From: CAYYIS01 sp964470965
Lineage (GTDB): Bacteria > JAAXHH01 > JABIQT01
DNA: 64,000 nt
Assembly (NCBI GenBank): GCA_964470965.1
Contig: CAYYIS010000028.1
Span: 1 to 64,000, forward strand
Reading direction: 5' to 3'
The translations under genes and the position numbers were made by a program. Each line of letters starts with the position of its first letter. Position 1 is the first letter of the stretch. Below, one piece after another: positions 8,669 to 17,311 of the stretch. Below the pieces are notes generated by a model, which worked only from the letters and a program-made list of their open reading frames with translations, searched no databases and was not told where the DNA came from.

Positions 8669-10009
8669 ATGAACAAACACATTCTGTATACATGTCTGAT
8701 ACTCTTGCCCATGACACCGCTGCATGCTCAGGACCGTCCGCTCGGTACGCTGCGGGAACAGGCGGCAATTCAGCAGCAGTGGCTGGAGACCAGGCTGGAG
8801 CGTGTGTTGCCGCAACTGATGCGGCGGCATGGCGTAGAGATGTGGCTCGTCATTTGCCGGGAATACAACGAAGACCCTGTATTCAGCTCGTTGATCGCTC
8901 CCACCAGCTTTGCCGCCCGGCGCCGAACGATCTACGTTTTTCACGACAGGGGCGAAGAGCAGGGCGTAGAGAGGTTAGCGTTAGGGGGTGGGTCACAGGG
9001 CGGCGTCTACACGGTGTACCGGGATCCGGAGATGGAGACGCGGGAGTTGTGGGGACAGGGGCAGTGGACATTACTCAGGAAACTCATAGAAGACCGCAGA
9101 CCTTCGACCATCGCACTCAACATCTCCGAAACGCATGCGTTTTCAGACGGTCTCTCGTCGGCAGGACGGGAACTGCTCCAGGATGCTCTGGGCGATAAAT
9201 GGAACCGCCGCCTGATACGAGCGGAGTTGCTGCCGCTCGATTACCTGGCCATACGCATTCCGGAGATGAACGATACTTATCGTAAAATGATGGTGCTAGT
9301 CCACGGCCTCATTTCCCGTGCTTTTTCCAAGGAAGTGATCACACCGGGAAAGACCACGACGGACGATGTGGTCTGGTGGCTGCGGCAGCAGGTTAACGAT
9401 ATGGGATTCACGGTTTGGTTCCATCCTTCTGTCAGCCTGTACCGTCAGGGTAGACAACGGGGCAACATTCTGGATGAGCGAACCGCGAATGTCATCGAAC
9501 GCGGCGATGTGCTGCACACGGATTTCGGCATCACCGCCATGGGACTCAACACCGACACGCAGCACATGGGTTACGTACTCCGTGAAGGGGAGACAGGGGC
9601 GCCGGAAGGTATCCGGAACGCCCTCTGGAACGCCAACCGTTTACAGAATATGCTGATGGAACGCATGCATCCGGGCAAGAGCGGAAACGAGATCCTCGCG
9701 GCTACGCTTTCGGCGATGAAAACCCAAGGCATCGAAGGCTCGGTCTACACACACCCGATCGGGGACCATGGCCACGGCGCCGGACCACTGATCGGTCTGT
9801 GGGACCGCCAGCAGGGCGTACCCGGACGGGGCGATGTACTGCTCCTGCCGGGCACCTGGCATTCCATTGAATTAGCCGCCAGCACCCCGGTGCCCGAATG
9901 GGGTGGCCAGCATCTGCGTGTCGGCCTGGAAGAAGACGCCATGGTGGGCGAGGACGGCAAGGTCTCGTGGGTTTTGAAACAACAAACGGAATATCATTTG
10001 GTAAAGTAA
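8669..10009 (+). CDS. Secreted M24 metallopeptidase (Xaa-Pro aminopeptidase-like)
   Basis: Protein of 446 aa in the pita-bread fold family M24. The start at ATG 8669 follows AGGGAGAG and gives a clean Sec signal peptide (hydrophobic core, then PLHA|QD near residue 20). An N-terminal creatinase-like domain follows. The C-terminal domain has all five expected dinuclear metal ligands in order: Asp in LHTDFG, Asp in NTDTQ, His in GDHGHGAG, Glu in SIELAA, and Glu in GLEEDA. It probably removes N-terminal residues from peptides in the periplasm. It sits between the exported aminotransferase paralogues and converges with the Tat-exported one. Substrate specificity is unknown; some family members act on non-peptide C-N bonds. 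Confidence 0.87.
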   Translation: MNKHILYTCLILLPMTPLHAQDRPLGTLREQAAIQQQWLETRLERVLPQLMRRHGVEMWLVICREYNEDPVFSSLIAPTSFAARRRTIYVFHDRGEEQGVERLALGGGSQGGVYTVYRDPEMETRELWGQGQWTLLRKLIEDRRPSTIALNISETHAFSDGLSSAGRELLQDALGDKWNRRLIRAELLPLDYLAIRIPEMNDTYRKMMVLVHGLISRAFSKEVITPGKTTTDDVVWWLRQQVNDMGFTVWFHPSVSLYRQGRQRGNILDERTANVIERGDVLHTDFGITAMGLNTDTQHMGYVLREGETGAPEGIRNALWNANRLQNMLMERMHPGKSGNEILAATLSAMKTQGIEGSVYTHPIGDHGHGAGPLIGLWDRQQGVPGRGDVLLLPGTWHSIELAASTPVPEWGGQHLRVGLEEDAMVGEDGKVSWVLKQQTEYHLVK

Positions 10010-10049
10010 GAAATTGTAGGATTAACATTAATCCAGCTCGAAGCATACA

Positions 10050-10088
10050 AAGATGTGGCGTAGTCGAAATGCAGCTACGCCACATCTT
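10050..10088. terminator. Bidirectional terminator-like hairpin
   Basis: A perfect 14-bp inverted repeat (AAGATGTGGCGTAG and its complement) with an 11-nt loop lies between the convergent genes ending at 10009 and 10129. There is no long T-run, so the termination role is inferred from position and stem strength. Confidence 0.65.
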
Positions 10089-10128
10089 CTGTTACAGGTG
10101 GGATCACAGGCAATTACCTCTCCCGCGT

Positions 10129-11454
10129 TTACAGACTGGCCGTCATCACCTCTTTCAGCGTCTGAAGGAAAACTTCGGTCTCATCATTGGTACCGGAAGA
10201 AATACGCAACCAGTTAACAAACGCTGGATCGCGACGCATGCTGACGTTGACCTTGCGCTTGCCCAGTTCCATGACGATAGGCCCTGCCTGACGGCCCAGA
10301 TTCACCATCATGAAATTGCTCTGGGACGGGAGGTATTCTAGCCCCATCTTGTCGAATTCTTCGTAGCAACGTTTTTTGAACGCGAATACCGCCTCGCGCG
10401 ACCGGCCGATATGGTCCATATCAGATGCCGCGGCCGCCCCGGCCACGTTGGCTAACTTGTTGGGTCCGATCTGGCCGCCACCATTGTATTTTTCCATCTC
10501 TCGCCTGATGTTGTCACTCGCGACCGCATAACCGAGGCGCATAGCCGGCATTGCGTAAATCTTAGAGAAAGTTCGCACAACCGCCACGTTATCCATGGAT
10601 GCAGCCAGTGAAATAGCACTCGGCAGTTCGTCTCCCTCGGCGAAATGAATGTACGCTTCATCGACCACCAGGATGACGCTTTCCGGAATCCGCTTGGCAA
10701 ACCGCTCGATTTCTGCCGTGGTGAGCAGCGTGCCGGTAGGGTTGTTCGGGTTGGTGATAACCACCATCTTCGTGTTAGCTGTCATGAGGCCAAGCATGGC
10801 GTCTAGGTCGTGCTTGTAACCTTTGGTCATAGGCGCCCGTACCGCTTTGGTCTCCACACCGAACATCTGTTTATAGGATGCGACCGTGCGGGAGACGTCA
10901 CCGTATCCGTACGACGCTTCGATGATTTCTCCACCTTCACGGCTAAAATAGGCCATCGCCAGCAGGTTCAGTGCGTGGCTTGAACCGGCAGTAATCATGT
11001 ACCGTCCCGACATACCTATGTCCATGCCCATGGACATGGCCATCTGCATGAACTGCCGGATTTCTTGGTCGGACACTTCTCGATCGCCCACAAACTGTTT
11101 TATGCGGTCCCTGAATCCCCCCATGGCCTCTTCCCGCGTGGGCAGCCGAACCCCATCAAATTTGGCGAGTGCCCGCACGAGGGCCCCTTCGCCGGAGCCA
11201 TAGCGATTGATGTCGAACATGTTCTCTGAAATGGCCTTGATTGCCATAGGAGACGGACCGATGGGATTCTCGTTTAGGTTCATCCGCACAATCCCAGGCG
11301 CTACACCTGCCCCTCGGATCGATTCGACGGTAGGCGCGCGCCCAGTCATGATCTGCTCCGCCGCCGCCATCTTGCTGCTCAGCGCCATGACCGCGCCTCC
11401 CGCGACAGCGCCCTTCAGAAATCCGCGGCGTGATATGTTCTGCTGTGTTTGCAT
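10129..11454 (-). CDS. Tat-exported HisC-like PLP aminotransferase
   Basis: Third paralogue, 441 aa. It starts with a textbook twin-arginine signal (SRRGFLKG at 8-15, then a Gly/Ala-rich core and an AAAEQ-type cleavage region near 31-34). Tat export would let the enzyme fold and load PLP in the cytoplasm before export. Catalytic motifs are intact: NPNNPTG at about 235-241, DEAY near 265-268, Lys298 in RTFSKIY, and WLRIS near the end. It has an insertion of about 40 residues (about 105-148), rich in Met and charged residues, that the other two lack. SD sequence AAGGAGG lies 8 bp before the ATG. PvdN of Pseudomonas is a known Tat-exported PLP enzyme, which shows the arrangement is workable. Confidence 0.88.
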   Translation of the reverse strand: MQTQQNISRRGFLKGAVAGGAVMALSSKMAAAEQIMTGRAPTVESIRGAGVAPGIVRMNLNENPIGPSPMAIKAISENMFDINRYGSGEGALVRALAKFDGVRLPTREEAMGGFRDRIKQFVGDREVSDQEIRQFMQMAMSMGMDIGMSGRYMITAGSSHALNLLAMAYFSREGGEIIEASYGYGDVSRTVASYKQMFGVETKAVRAPMTKGYKHDLDAMLGLMTANTKMVVITNPNNPTGTLLTTAEIERFAKRIPESVILVVDEAYIHFAEGDELPSAISLAASMDNVAVVRTFSKIYAMPAMRLGYAVASDNIRREMEKYNGGGQIGPNKLANVAGAAAASDMDHIGRSREAVFAFKKRCYEEFDKMGLEYLPSQSNFMMVNLGRQAGPIVMELGKRKVNVSMRRDPAFVNWLRISSGTNDETEVFLQTLKEVMTASL

Positions 11455-11564
11455 GGAAGAATGCCTCCTTAAAGAAAGGTTTACCTATTATAATCCATTT
11501 CCCGTGACGATAAAACGTGCATCATATATATACAAAATAAACAGGCAATCTTCAAATTGATTAT

Positions 11565-12359
11565 CTACCCGTCATACCCCAGTCGTTCACGCGTGTGTGC
11601 CAGGTCCACCCACCTGTATCTGTGGTCCGTAACGGCATAACAGATCTCGAAAAGAGGCTCTTTTGTAGCGATCAGGGCGTGTTCCATAATGTTGACGATG
11701 TCATGGTGGCTACACCAGATGGACTCCGAGAAGGGACCCGTGGCTTCGTTTTCCCCATTGACCCAACCGATACGCAGGCAAACAGTGGAGATGCCGTGGG
11801 CGTCCGAGTAGGTGCGGCAGATTCCTTCGCCCCAGACTTTACTGGCGGAATACGGCTCCGTAGGACGGGGGGGATCCTGGCAGGTAATGACAGGCATCGG
11901 ATCGGGCAGATCTTCTACGCGGCCATCACGTAGTGCAGTGTAAGGCTCCTGGAACTGTGGATATCCCCAGCTGACCATGATGGAACTGGCGTAGACTATG
12001 CGTTTAATGCCGGTTTTCCGACACGCTTCCAGTACATTGTACGTACCTCTGACATTGCTGCTGAGTACATCTTCGAAGGAGGCACCGGGATCGGGAACGG
12101 CGCCGATGTGAAGTACTGCATCCATACCGCTCAGCGCCTCGGACACGGCATCGGCATCGCTCAGATCCGCGATCATAAAGTGGTCGTCCGGCAGTGGAAC
12201 AACCCTGCTTTCCTTTGTCCGGTCCGAGGCGATGGTTCTTCTACCGCTTCCATAGATGTCGTACTTTACCTTCTGTGTGGTCAAGTGCCGGTACACAAGA
12301 TTTCCGATGAGGCCGTATACACCGGTGATGTGGACCTTCAATGGCGAGTCCTGTATCAT
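11565..12359 (-). CDS. NAD-dependent epimerase/dehydratase, uronate dehydrogenase-like
   Basis: Extended short-chain dehydrogenase of 264 aa. The N-terminal TGVYGLIG is the GxxGxxG dinucleotide loop, SSIMVSWG holds the catalytic Ser strand, and EPYSASKVWGE carries the YxxxK catalytic pair. The short length, the HIGAVPDPGASFEDVL segment and the late HRYRWVDLAHTRERLGY ending resemble uronate dehydrogenases and related sugar-acid dehydrogenases. The operon context is not informative, as the gene stands alone between convergent and divergent neighbours. GGAGGG lies just before the ATG. Confidence 0.75.
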   Translation of the reverse strand: MIQDSPLKVHITGVYGLIGNLVYRHLTTQKVKYDIYGSGRRTIASDRTKESRVVPLPDDHFMIADLSDADAVSEALSGMDAVLHIGAVPDPGASFEDVLSSNVRGTYNVLEACRKTGIKRIVYASSIMVSWGYPQFQEPYTALRDGRVEDLPDPMPVITCQDPPRPTEPYSASKVWGEGICRTYSDAHGISTVCLRIGWVNGENEATGPFSESIWCSHHDIVNIMEHALIATKEPLFEICYAVTDHRYRWVDLAHTRERLGYDG

Positions 12360-12536
12360 TTTCCCTCCAGTTTCATGACTGATCTCAACAAATCAGGAAC
12401 GGATACCATCCCCATTCATTATATTATGGCACGATGTAAACACAACGATTAAAAAACCGTTTCATTCCGGCCGCAGTGCCGAAATCTGCTCGCGATCAGA
12501 AATAAGGCATTCAAAAACTTTAGAGCCGGAGGACTC

Positions 12537-12566
12537 ATGCCAGCACAGGTGCGGCATATCTCGTGA
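12537..12566 (+). other. Possible 9-residue leader peptide before the EamA transporter
   Basis: An ATG at 12537, 3 bp after a strong GGAGG (12529-12533), opens a 9-codon frame ending in TGA at 12564-12566. That stop is just before the transporter ATG at 12572 and overlaps an in-frame GTG at 12563. The transporter has no good ribosome-binding site of its own, so translational coupling is plausible. Confidence 0.3.
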
Positions 12567-12571
12567 TACTT

Positions 12572-13453
12572 ATGATAAAAGGATCATTGTTGCGGGGTGT
12601 GGCGTGTATGATCGGCGGCTCTGGCCTGCTCACCTGCAACGACGCGATAATAAAATGGGTCGGCACCAATCATCCGGTAGGACAGATGATTTCGATTCGT
12701 GGACTCTACGTGGTGGCGTTTATCCTGTTGTTCGTACATCGTCCCAGCGGCGGTGGATTCCGCTCGTTACGGATTGGGAACTTGGGCGGCGCAATTCTGT
12801 GGGGCACCATGCTTGTGGCGTCCACATTTCTTTTCCTCACCGGGCTTCAGTACCTGCCACTCGCTGACACGGCGGCGCTCACGTTCGCAGGGCCGCTGTT
12901 CGTCGTAATGCTTGCACCCGTTCTACTGGGAGAGTCCATTCCATGGTCGCGGAGGTTCGGAGTAATCTCCGGTTTCATAGGTGTCCTGCTGATTCTCAAT
13001 CCAAGCGGCGGCGCATTTCGCTGGGCGGCCATGCTGCCCCTTTCCGTAGCGTTGGTCGAGGCGCTTCGGGATATTCTGGCGCGCCGGATGGTCGTTCAGG
13101 AATCATCACTGGCCATGGTATTCATTAGCTCCAACATGGTGCTGGTCAGCGGCCTCATGACCGCGCCATGGGGGTGGACGCCCTTAGTACCAATGGAATG
13201 GGGACTGTTGGCGCTGGCGGCATGTTTCCAGGGATGCGCCCATTTTTTGATGGTGGAGGCGTTTCGGCACGGCGAAGCGGCGGCGATTTCACCGTTTCGT
13301 TACACTAGCGTTCTCTGGGCGGTCACTATAGGGTATACTGTTTGGGGGGATGTTCCGGATGAATCCATCATCATCGGCGGCAGCTTGCTCATCGGCAGTG
13401 CCCTGTATCTAATTCGAAAGATCAGTCATAGGCAACAGGCAGTCAAGTTATAA
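12572..13453 (+). CDS. DMT-superfamily (EamA) transporter
   Basis: About 293 aa with ten predicted hydrophobic helices in two five-helix halves, the EamA layout. Recognisable family features are the early TCNDAIIKW helix, the end-of-first-half GPLFVVMLAPVLLGE region, and the second-half ISPFRYTSVLWAVTIGYTVWGDVP ending. These carriers usually export metabolites such as amino acids or take up small organic compounds. The start at ATG 12572 is preferred over GTG 12563. The gene ends 3 bp from the convergent P5C dehydrogenase, so no transcript is shared. Confidence 0.85.
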   Translation: MIKGSLLRGVACMIGGSGLLTCNDAIIKWVGTNHPVGQMISIRGLYVVAFILLFVHRPSGGGFRSLRIGNLGGAILWGTMLVASTFLFLTGLQYLPLADTAALTFAGPLFVVMLAPVLLGESIPWSRRFGVISGFIGVLLILNPSGGAFRWAAMLPLSVALVEALRDILARRMVVQESSLAMVFISSNMVLVSGLMTAPWGWTPLVPMEWGLLALAACFQGCAHFLMVEAFRHGEAAAISPFRYTSVLWAVTIGYTVWGDVPDESIIIGGSLLIGSALYLIRKISHRQQAVKL

Positions 13454-13456
13454 AGC

Positions 13457-15088
13457 CTATCTCTCGCCCATAAACGGATAGTGCCAGTCTTTGGGCGGCA
13501 CAAACGTTTCCTTGATGGTGCGGGCGGACATCCACTTCAACAGGTTCATGGCGCTACCCGCCTTGTCGTTTGTACCCGAAGCGCGTCCGCCGCCGAACGG
13601 CTGTTGACCGACTACTGCACCGGAGGGTTTGTCATTGATGTAGAAATTCCCGGCAGCGTGTCGCAGAGCGTTGGAGATGGCCACGACTGCCTGCCGGTCC
13701 TGCGCGAACACCGCGCCGGTCAAGGCGTACGGCGAGGTGGTATCGCACAGCGTGACGGACTCTTCCAATTTTTCGTCCTCGTACACATAGATCGTCAGAA
13801 CCGGTCCAAAAATCTCCTCAACCATGGTCTTGAATCGGGGATCGGTGGTAACGATGGTGGTGGGCTCGATAAACCAGCCCTTGGCATCAGCGTAGCCACC
13901 GCCGGTGATGAGGTCCGCATCGCCTGCATCCCTGGCGTAGTCGATGTACGACGTGATGCTGCTGAACGCGGCTTCGTCTATTACGGCCGACATGAAATTA
14001 GTGAAGTCCGACGGATCGCCCATGCGGATTTTGCCCACTTCCGCCACATACTTTTCTTTGAATTCTGCCCATATGGAGGTCGGTACGTACATGCGCGAGG
14101 CGGCGGAACATTTCTGTCCCTGATATTCGAACGCCCCCCGCAACGCTGCGATGACAAGCGCGTCCACATCCGCTGATGGATGGGCGAAGATGAAGTCCTT
14201 GCCACCGGTTTCTCCAACGATCCGGGGATAATATTTCATACTGGAAATGTTCGCACCCACCGTGCGCCACATGTGCTGGAATGTAGCGGTAGATCCGGTG
14301 AAGTGGATGCCCGCCAGGTCCGGACTGCGCAACACCGGATCGCCCACATCGCCACCGGAGCCCGGGATGAAGTTGACGACGCCGGGTGGCAGACCCGCTT
14401 CCTCCAGGAGTTTCATAACGTAATACGCCGAATACACCGCGCTGGAAGACGGTTTCCATAGAGAAACACAGCCGGTCAACGCCGGGGCAGTCGGCAGGTT
14501 GCCACCGATGGAGGTAAAATTGAATGGAGACACCGCAAACACGAATCCTTCCAGCCCACGGTACTCCAGTCGATTCCAGATACCGGCAGAAGACGCCGGC
14601 TGTTCGCCCATCAGTTGGGTCAGATAACAACAATTGAACCGCCAGAAGTCAATCAGTTCGCAGACGGCATCAATCTCGGACTGAAAGATCGTCTTGGACT
14701 GCCCCAGGATGGTGGCGGCGTTGACGGTCTGACGCCACGGCCCGGCAAGCAGTTCCGCGGCTTTCAGGATCACCGACACCCTATGTTCCCACGGCATCTC
14801 CGCCCAGGTCTTGCGCGCTTCGAGCGCCGCGTCTATCGCCATGGCCACTTCGGCTTCACCCGCCTTATGGTAAACGCCCAAATCGAGGGTATGATCGTGC
14901 GGCACCCTCAAAACGCCGGTGTTGCCGGTCCTGACTTCCATACCGCCGATTATGAGGGGAATATCGACCGTCTCATTCTTCATCTCATCGAGCTTCACCT
15001 TGACCGCCGCCTTCTCCGGGGACCCGGGTGTATATGGCAGAATGGGCTCGTTATCGGGCTCTGCAATCTTGAAATACGCATTAGCCAT
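13457..15088 (-). CDS. pruA: L-glutamate gamma-semialdehyde (P5C) dehydrogenase
   Basis: Aldehyde dehydrogenase of 543 aa of the single-domain P5C dehydrogenase type related to eukaryotic ALDH4A1. It oxidises glutamate-gamma-semialdehyde to glutamate in proline and ornithine breakdown. Diagnostic stretches are VSPFNFTSIGGNLP, FTGSTATFQHMWR, GETGGKDF, the catalytic Cys in YQGQKCSA, EIFGPVLTIYVYED and the C-terminal KPSGAVVGQQPFGGGRASGTND. The start at 15088 follows GGAGA by 5 bp and gives the usual MANAYFK-type N-terminus; a frame extension to 15136 has no ribosome-binding site. No proline dehydrogenase gene was seen nearby. Confidence 0.94.
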   Translation of the reverse strand: MANAYFKIAEPDNEPILPYTPGSPEKAAVKVKLDEMKNETVDIPLIIGGMEVRTGNTGVLRVPHDHTLDLGVYHKAGEAEVAMAIDAALEARKTWAEMPWEHRVSVILKAAELLAGPWRQTVNAATILGQSKTIFQSEIDAVCELIDFWRFNCCYLTQLMGEQPASSAGIWNRLEYRGLEGFVFAVSPFNFTSIGGNLPTAPALTGCVSLWKPSSSAVYSAYYVMKLLEEAGLPPGVVNFIPGSGGDVGDPVLRSPDLAGIHFTGSTATFQHMWRTVGANISSMKYYPRIVGETGGKDFIFAHPSADVDALVIAALRGAFEYQGQKCSAASRMYVPTSIWAEFKEKYVAEVGKIRMGDPSDFTNFMSAVIDEAAFSSITSYIDYARDAGDADLITGGGYADAKGWFIEPTTIVTTDPRFKTMVEEIFGPVLTIYVYEDEKLEESVTLCDTTSPYALTGAVFAQDRQAVVAISNALRHAAGNFYINDKPSGAVVGQQPFGGGRASGTNDKAGSAMNLLKWMSARTIKETFVPPKDWHYPFMGER

Positions 15089-15136
15089 GACAATCTCCTT
15101 CCATTTAATTCTGGAATCCTTGTGTTCGCATGGCAT

Positions 15137-15164
15137 AATGTATAGTATATTTTCCTTCTGTCAA
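15137..15164 (-). promoter_or_regulatory. Promoter candidate for pruA
   Basis: On the minus strand TTGACA (15164-15159) is followed after 16 bp by TACATT (15142-15137), about 48 bp before the pruA start. The -35 is perfect and the -10 is 4/6. Confidence 0.45.
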
Positions 15165-15340
15165 AAGCATAACACGGACAAGAGGATCAGCCATGAAGAA
15201 ACCACCGGCGTATCTGGGGGTAAATCTGGAAAGGGCCAAATAGGACAGCCTGACGAAAAACAAAATTTTATACGACGAAGACCGGGACCTGTAGGAAGAA
15301 TCCGGTGCAATCTCTGTCCGTAAATTACACGAGCACAGGT

Positions 15341-15833
15341 GACATCAAACTCAGAGAACGGGTGGTTGGGCCACCAGGGCCCGGCCAGATTCAATTGGGG
15401 GCGCTGTGTGCGGCATCTCTTCGTGGGAAATCGCGACGTGCAAGCTCGGTGCGGAATTGAGCGGTCCGGCGCTAACCGGTCATGAAGGGATTGGCTATGT
15501 AACGAAAGTCGGTCCCGGAATATCCGGATTTACAGAGGGCGACGGGGTAGCCGGCGGCGGAAGGATCAACCTGTTCGGTTGGATGAAGGCACACGGGCGA
15601 CGTTCGACCTTTCCTCCTGGCATCTCGGCTGGTTCGCTATCGTCAACGCCAGTCCCAATGCCAAGGTCCGCAACCCGTTTCCGGTGGCTACTGATCTGAT
15701 CAAGCCCGGTGTTGTCGATCTGAAGCCACTGTTAACCCGAGTGGTCGGCCTCGATGCCTATCCGGTTTTTACGAAGCAGAGCATCGCGGGCGGCGGCCTT
15801 TACGTCAAGGGAGTCATCAAACTCAACGGTTGA
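15341..15833 (+). pseudogene. Decayed zinc-dependent alcohol dehydrogenase
   Basis: Remnant of a medium-chain zinc alcohol/sorbitol-type dehydrogenase. The beginning (DIKLRERVV, then PPGPGQIQ) is in one frame. The catalytic-domain start (CGISSWEIA, then GHEGIGYVTKVGPGISGF) is in another. After GRINLFGW the frame changes again into a C-terminal piece with VVDLKPLLTRVVGLDAYP. The whole NAD-binding Rossmann domain (about 150 residues in intact relatives) is missing between the two pieces, so there is an internal deletion plus at least two frameshifts. Its TGA at 15831-15833 lies 18 bp before the enolase-superfamily gene, suggesting a former operon partner. Confidence 0.8.
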
Positions 15834-15850
15834 GGAGAAGCATATACATC

Positions 15851-17077
15851 ATGGCAGAGATAAAGATCACTAAGATAGAAACCGCGCTTCCACAGCATGT
15901 CATGCCCGGCCTGCTGGCAGTCCGTGTCTATACAGACGCCGGCTACGTGGGGTGCGGAGAAACCTATTACGCGCCCCACGCCGTGGCGGCTATGATTCAC
16001 GACTGGATTGCGAGGCGCCTGCTTGGTGCGGACGCGCTCCAGATCGAAGGACACTTCCGGTTTCTCTATGAGCGCGCCGCCAACTTTGGCGCACGGGGTA
16101 CGGAACTGCGTGCCATCTCCGCACTGGACCTGGCGCTGTGGGATATCTTGGGCCAGGCCACTGAACAGCCGGTCTGGCAACTACTGGGCGGACGCACCCG
16201 GGACACTATTCCTGTCTATAACAGCAGCGGCGGACCAGCCTACGGCGGACGCGGCGACAAAAAGGCAGGTGACCAAGGATGGCCCGGCCACGGCATCGTC
16301 GGCAACGAGGGACCGCTCAACGACTACTGGGCTCTGGTCAACAAACCCGTTGACTACGCAAAATCACTTCTGGACGAAGGCATCCGAGGCCTCAAAGCAT
16401 GGACACTAGACTTTGCCGCACACAAACCGGGTGGACCGCTATACATCAGCCACAAAGACCTGGATGAAGGACTGCGTCCCTTGCGGGCGATCCGTGAGGC
16501 GCTGGGCAGCGACATCGAACTCATGATCGATGGTCACGGCTTTTTCCAGCTGGCTGCCGCGTTGCGTATCTGTCGAGCTGTAAGGGATCTGGACTTACAA
16601 TGGCTGGAAGACATCATCCGTCCCGATTCCGTAGATACCATCGCCGACCTGCGCCAGAAGGCCGACGTCCCGCTGGCCGTATCTGAAATGCTAGTGGGAT
16701 ATGAAGATTTTCGCCTGGTGCTTGAGAACCGTGCTGCCGACTATGTGATGATCGATCCCACCTGGGTAGGCGGCATCTCCCAGACCCGGCGTGTGGCCGA
16801 ACTGGCTCAGTTCTACAACGTTCCGGTGGTCATGCACGACTGCACCGGTCCGTTCACGCTCCTTTCCGGTATCCAAGTAGCAACGGCCGCCGCCAATGTA
16901 GCCTGGCAGGAAACGCTCCGTGCCCACATCCGTCTCCTCTATCCGCAGCTCATCTGCGAGTCGATCGAGGTAGTCGACGGCAACGCCCACCCGCCCCCGA
17001 CTCCGGGTATCGGCGCCACCTGGCAGCCGGAACTGTTTGAGCGGAGTGATGCAAGCGTCAGGGTTTCGGAGGAATAG
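15851..17077 (+). CDS. Enolase-superfamily sugar-acid dehydratase (mandelate racemase type)
   Basis: Protein of 408 aa with the MR/MLE capping domain followed by a TIM barrel. Probable active-site residues in order: Lys in GLKAWTLDF, metal ligands Asp in MIDGHG, Glu in WLEDII and Glu in VSEMLVG, then Asp in IDPTWVGG, and a catalytic His in MHDCTGP. This resembles galactonate dehydratase-like enzymes, which dehydrate aldonic acids to 2-keto-3-deoxy acids. The start at ATG 15851 has GAGGAGAA about 10 bp upstream. It follows the broken alcohol dehydrogenase and precedes a TIM-barrel isomerase, consistent with a sugar-acid pathway. The exact substrate is not readable. Confidence 0.85.
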   Translation: MAEIKITKIETALPQHVMPGLLAVRVYTDAGYVGCGETYYAPHAVAAMIHDWIARRLLGADALQIEGHFRFLYERAANFGARGTELRAISALDLALWDILGQATEQPVWQLLGGRTRDTIPVYNSSGGPAYGGRGDKKAGDQGWPGHGIVGNEGPLNDYWALVNKPVDYAKSLLDEGIRGLKAWTLDFAAHKPGGPLYISHKDLDEGLRPLRAIREALGSDIELMIDGHGFFQLAAALRICRAVRDLDLQWLEDIIRPDSVDTIADLRQKADVPLAVSEMLVGYEDFRLVLENRAADYVMIDPTWVGGISQTRRVAELAQFYNVPVVMHDCTGPFTLLSGIQVATAAANVAWQETLRAHIRLLYPQLICESIEVVDGNAHPPPTPGIGATWQPELFERSDASVRVSEE

Positions 17078-17131
17078 CCTTTTTGGCCAGGCGAGCTGTG
17101 GAGAATCCTTCAATTCTTACTTGGAGGGTTC

Positions 17132-17206
17132 ATGGAACAGGTCTACCGGCTGGCACGGGATATAGGAGAAATACTCGAAAAATCAAAACAATACGCACCG
17201 TGGTGA
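17132..17206 (+). CDS. Small ORF of 24 residues with strong ribosome-binding site
   Basis: ATG at 17132 follows GGAGGG (17123-17128) at ideal spacing and opens 24 codons to TGA at 17206. The peptide is amphipathic and helical in character (VYRLARDIGEILEKSKQY). It weakly recalls the first helix of YlbF-type proteins, so it may be a truncated relic or a genuine microprotein. There is no other support. Confidence 0.3.
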   Translation: MEQVYRLARDIGEILEKSKQYAPW

Positions 17207-17311
17207 TACACGGGGTAAATATCTGTTTAATAAAACCCGCAGGATCCTAGATTCCGAACCGCCAAACCAATGGTATTCAGCTACAAACGTATACTTTGAG
17301 GGACATCAAAC

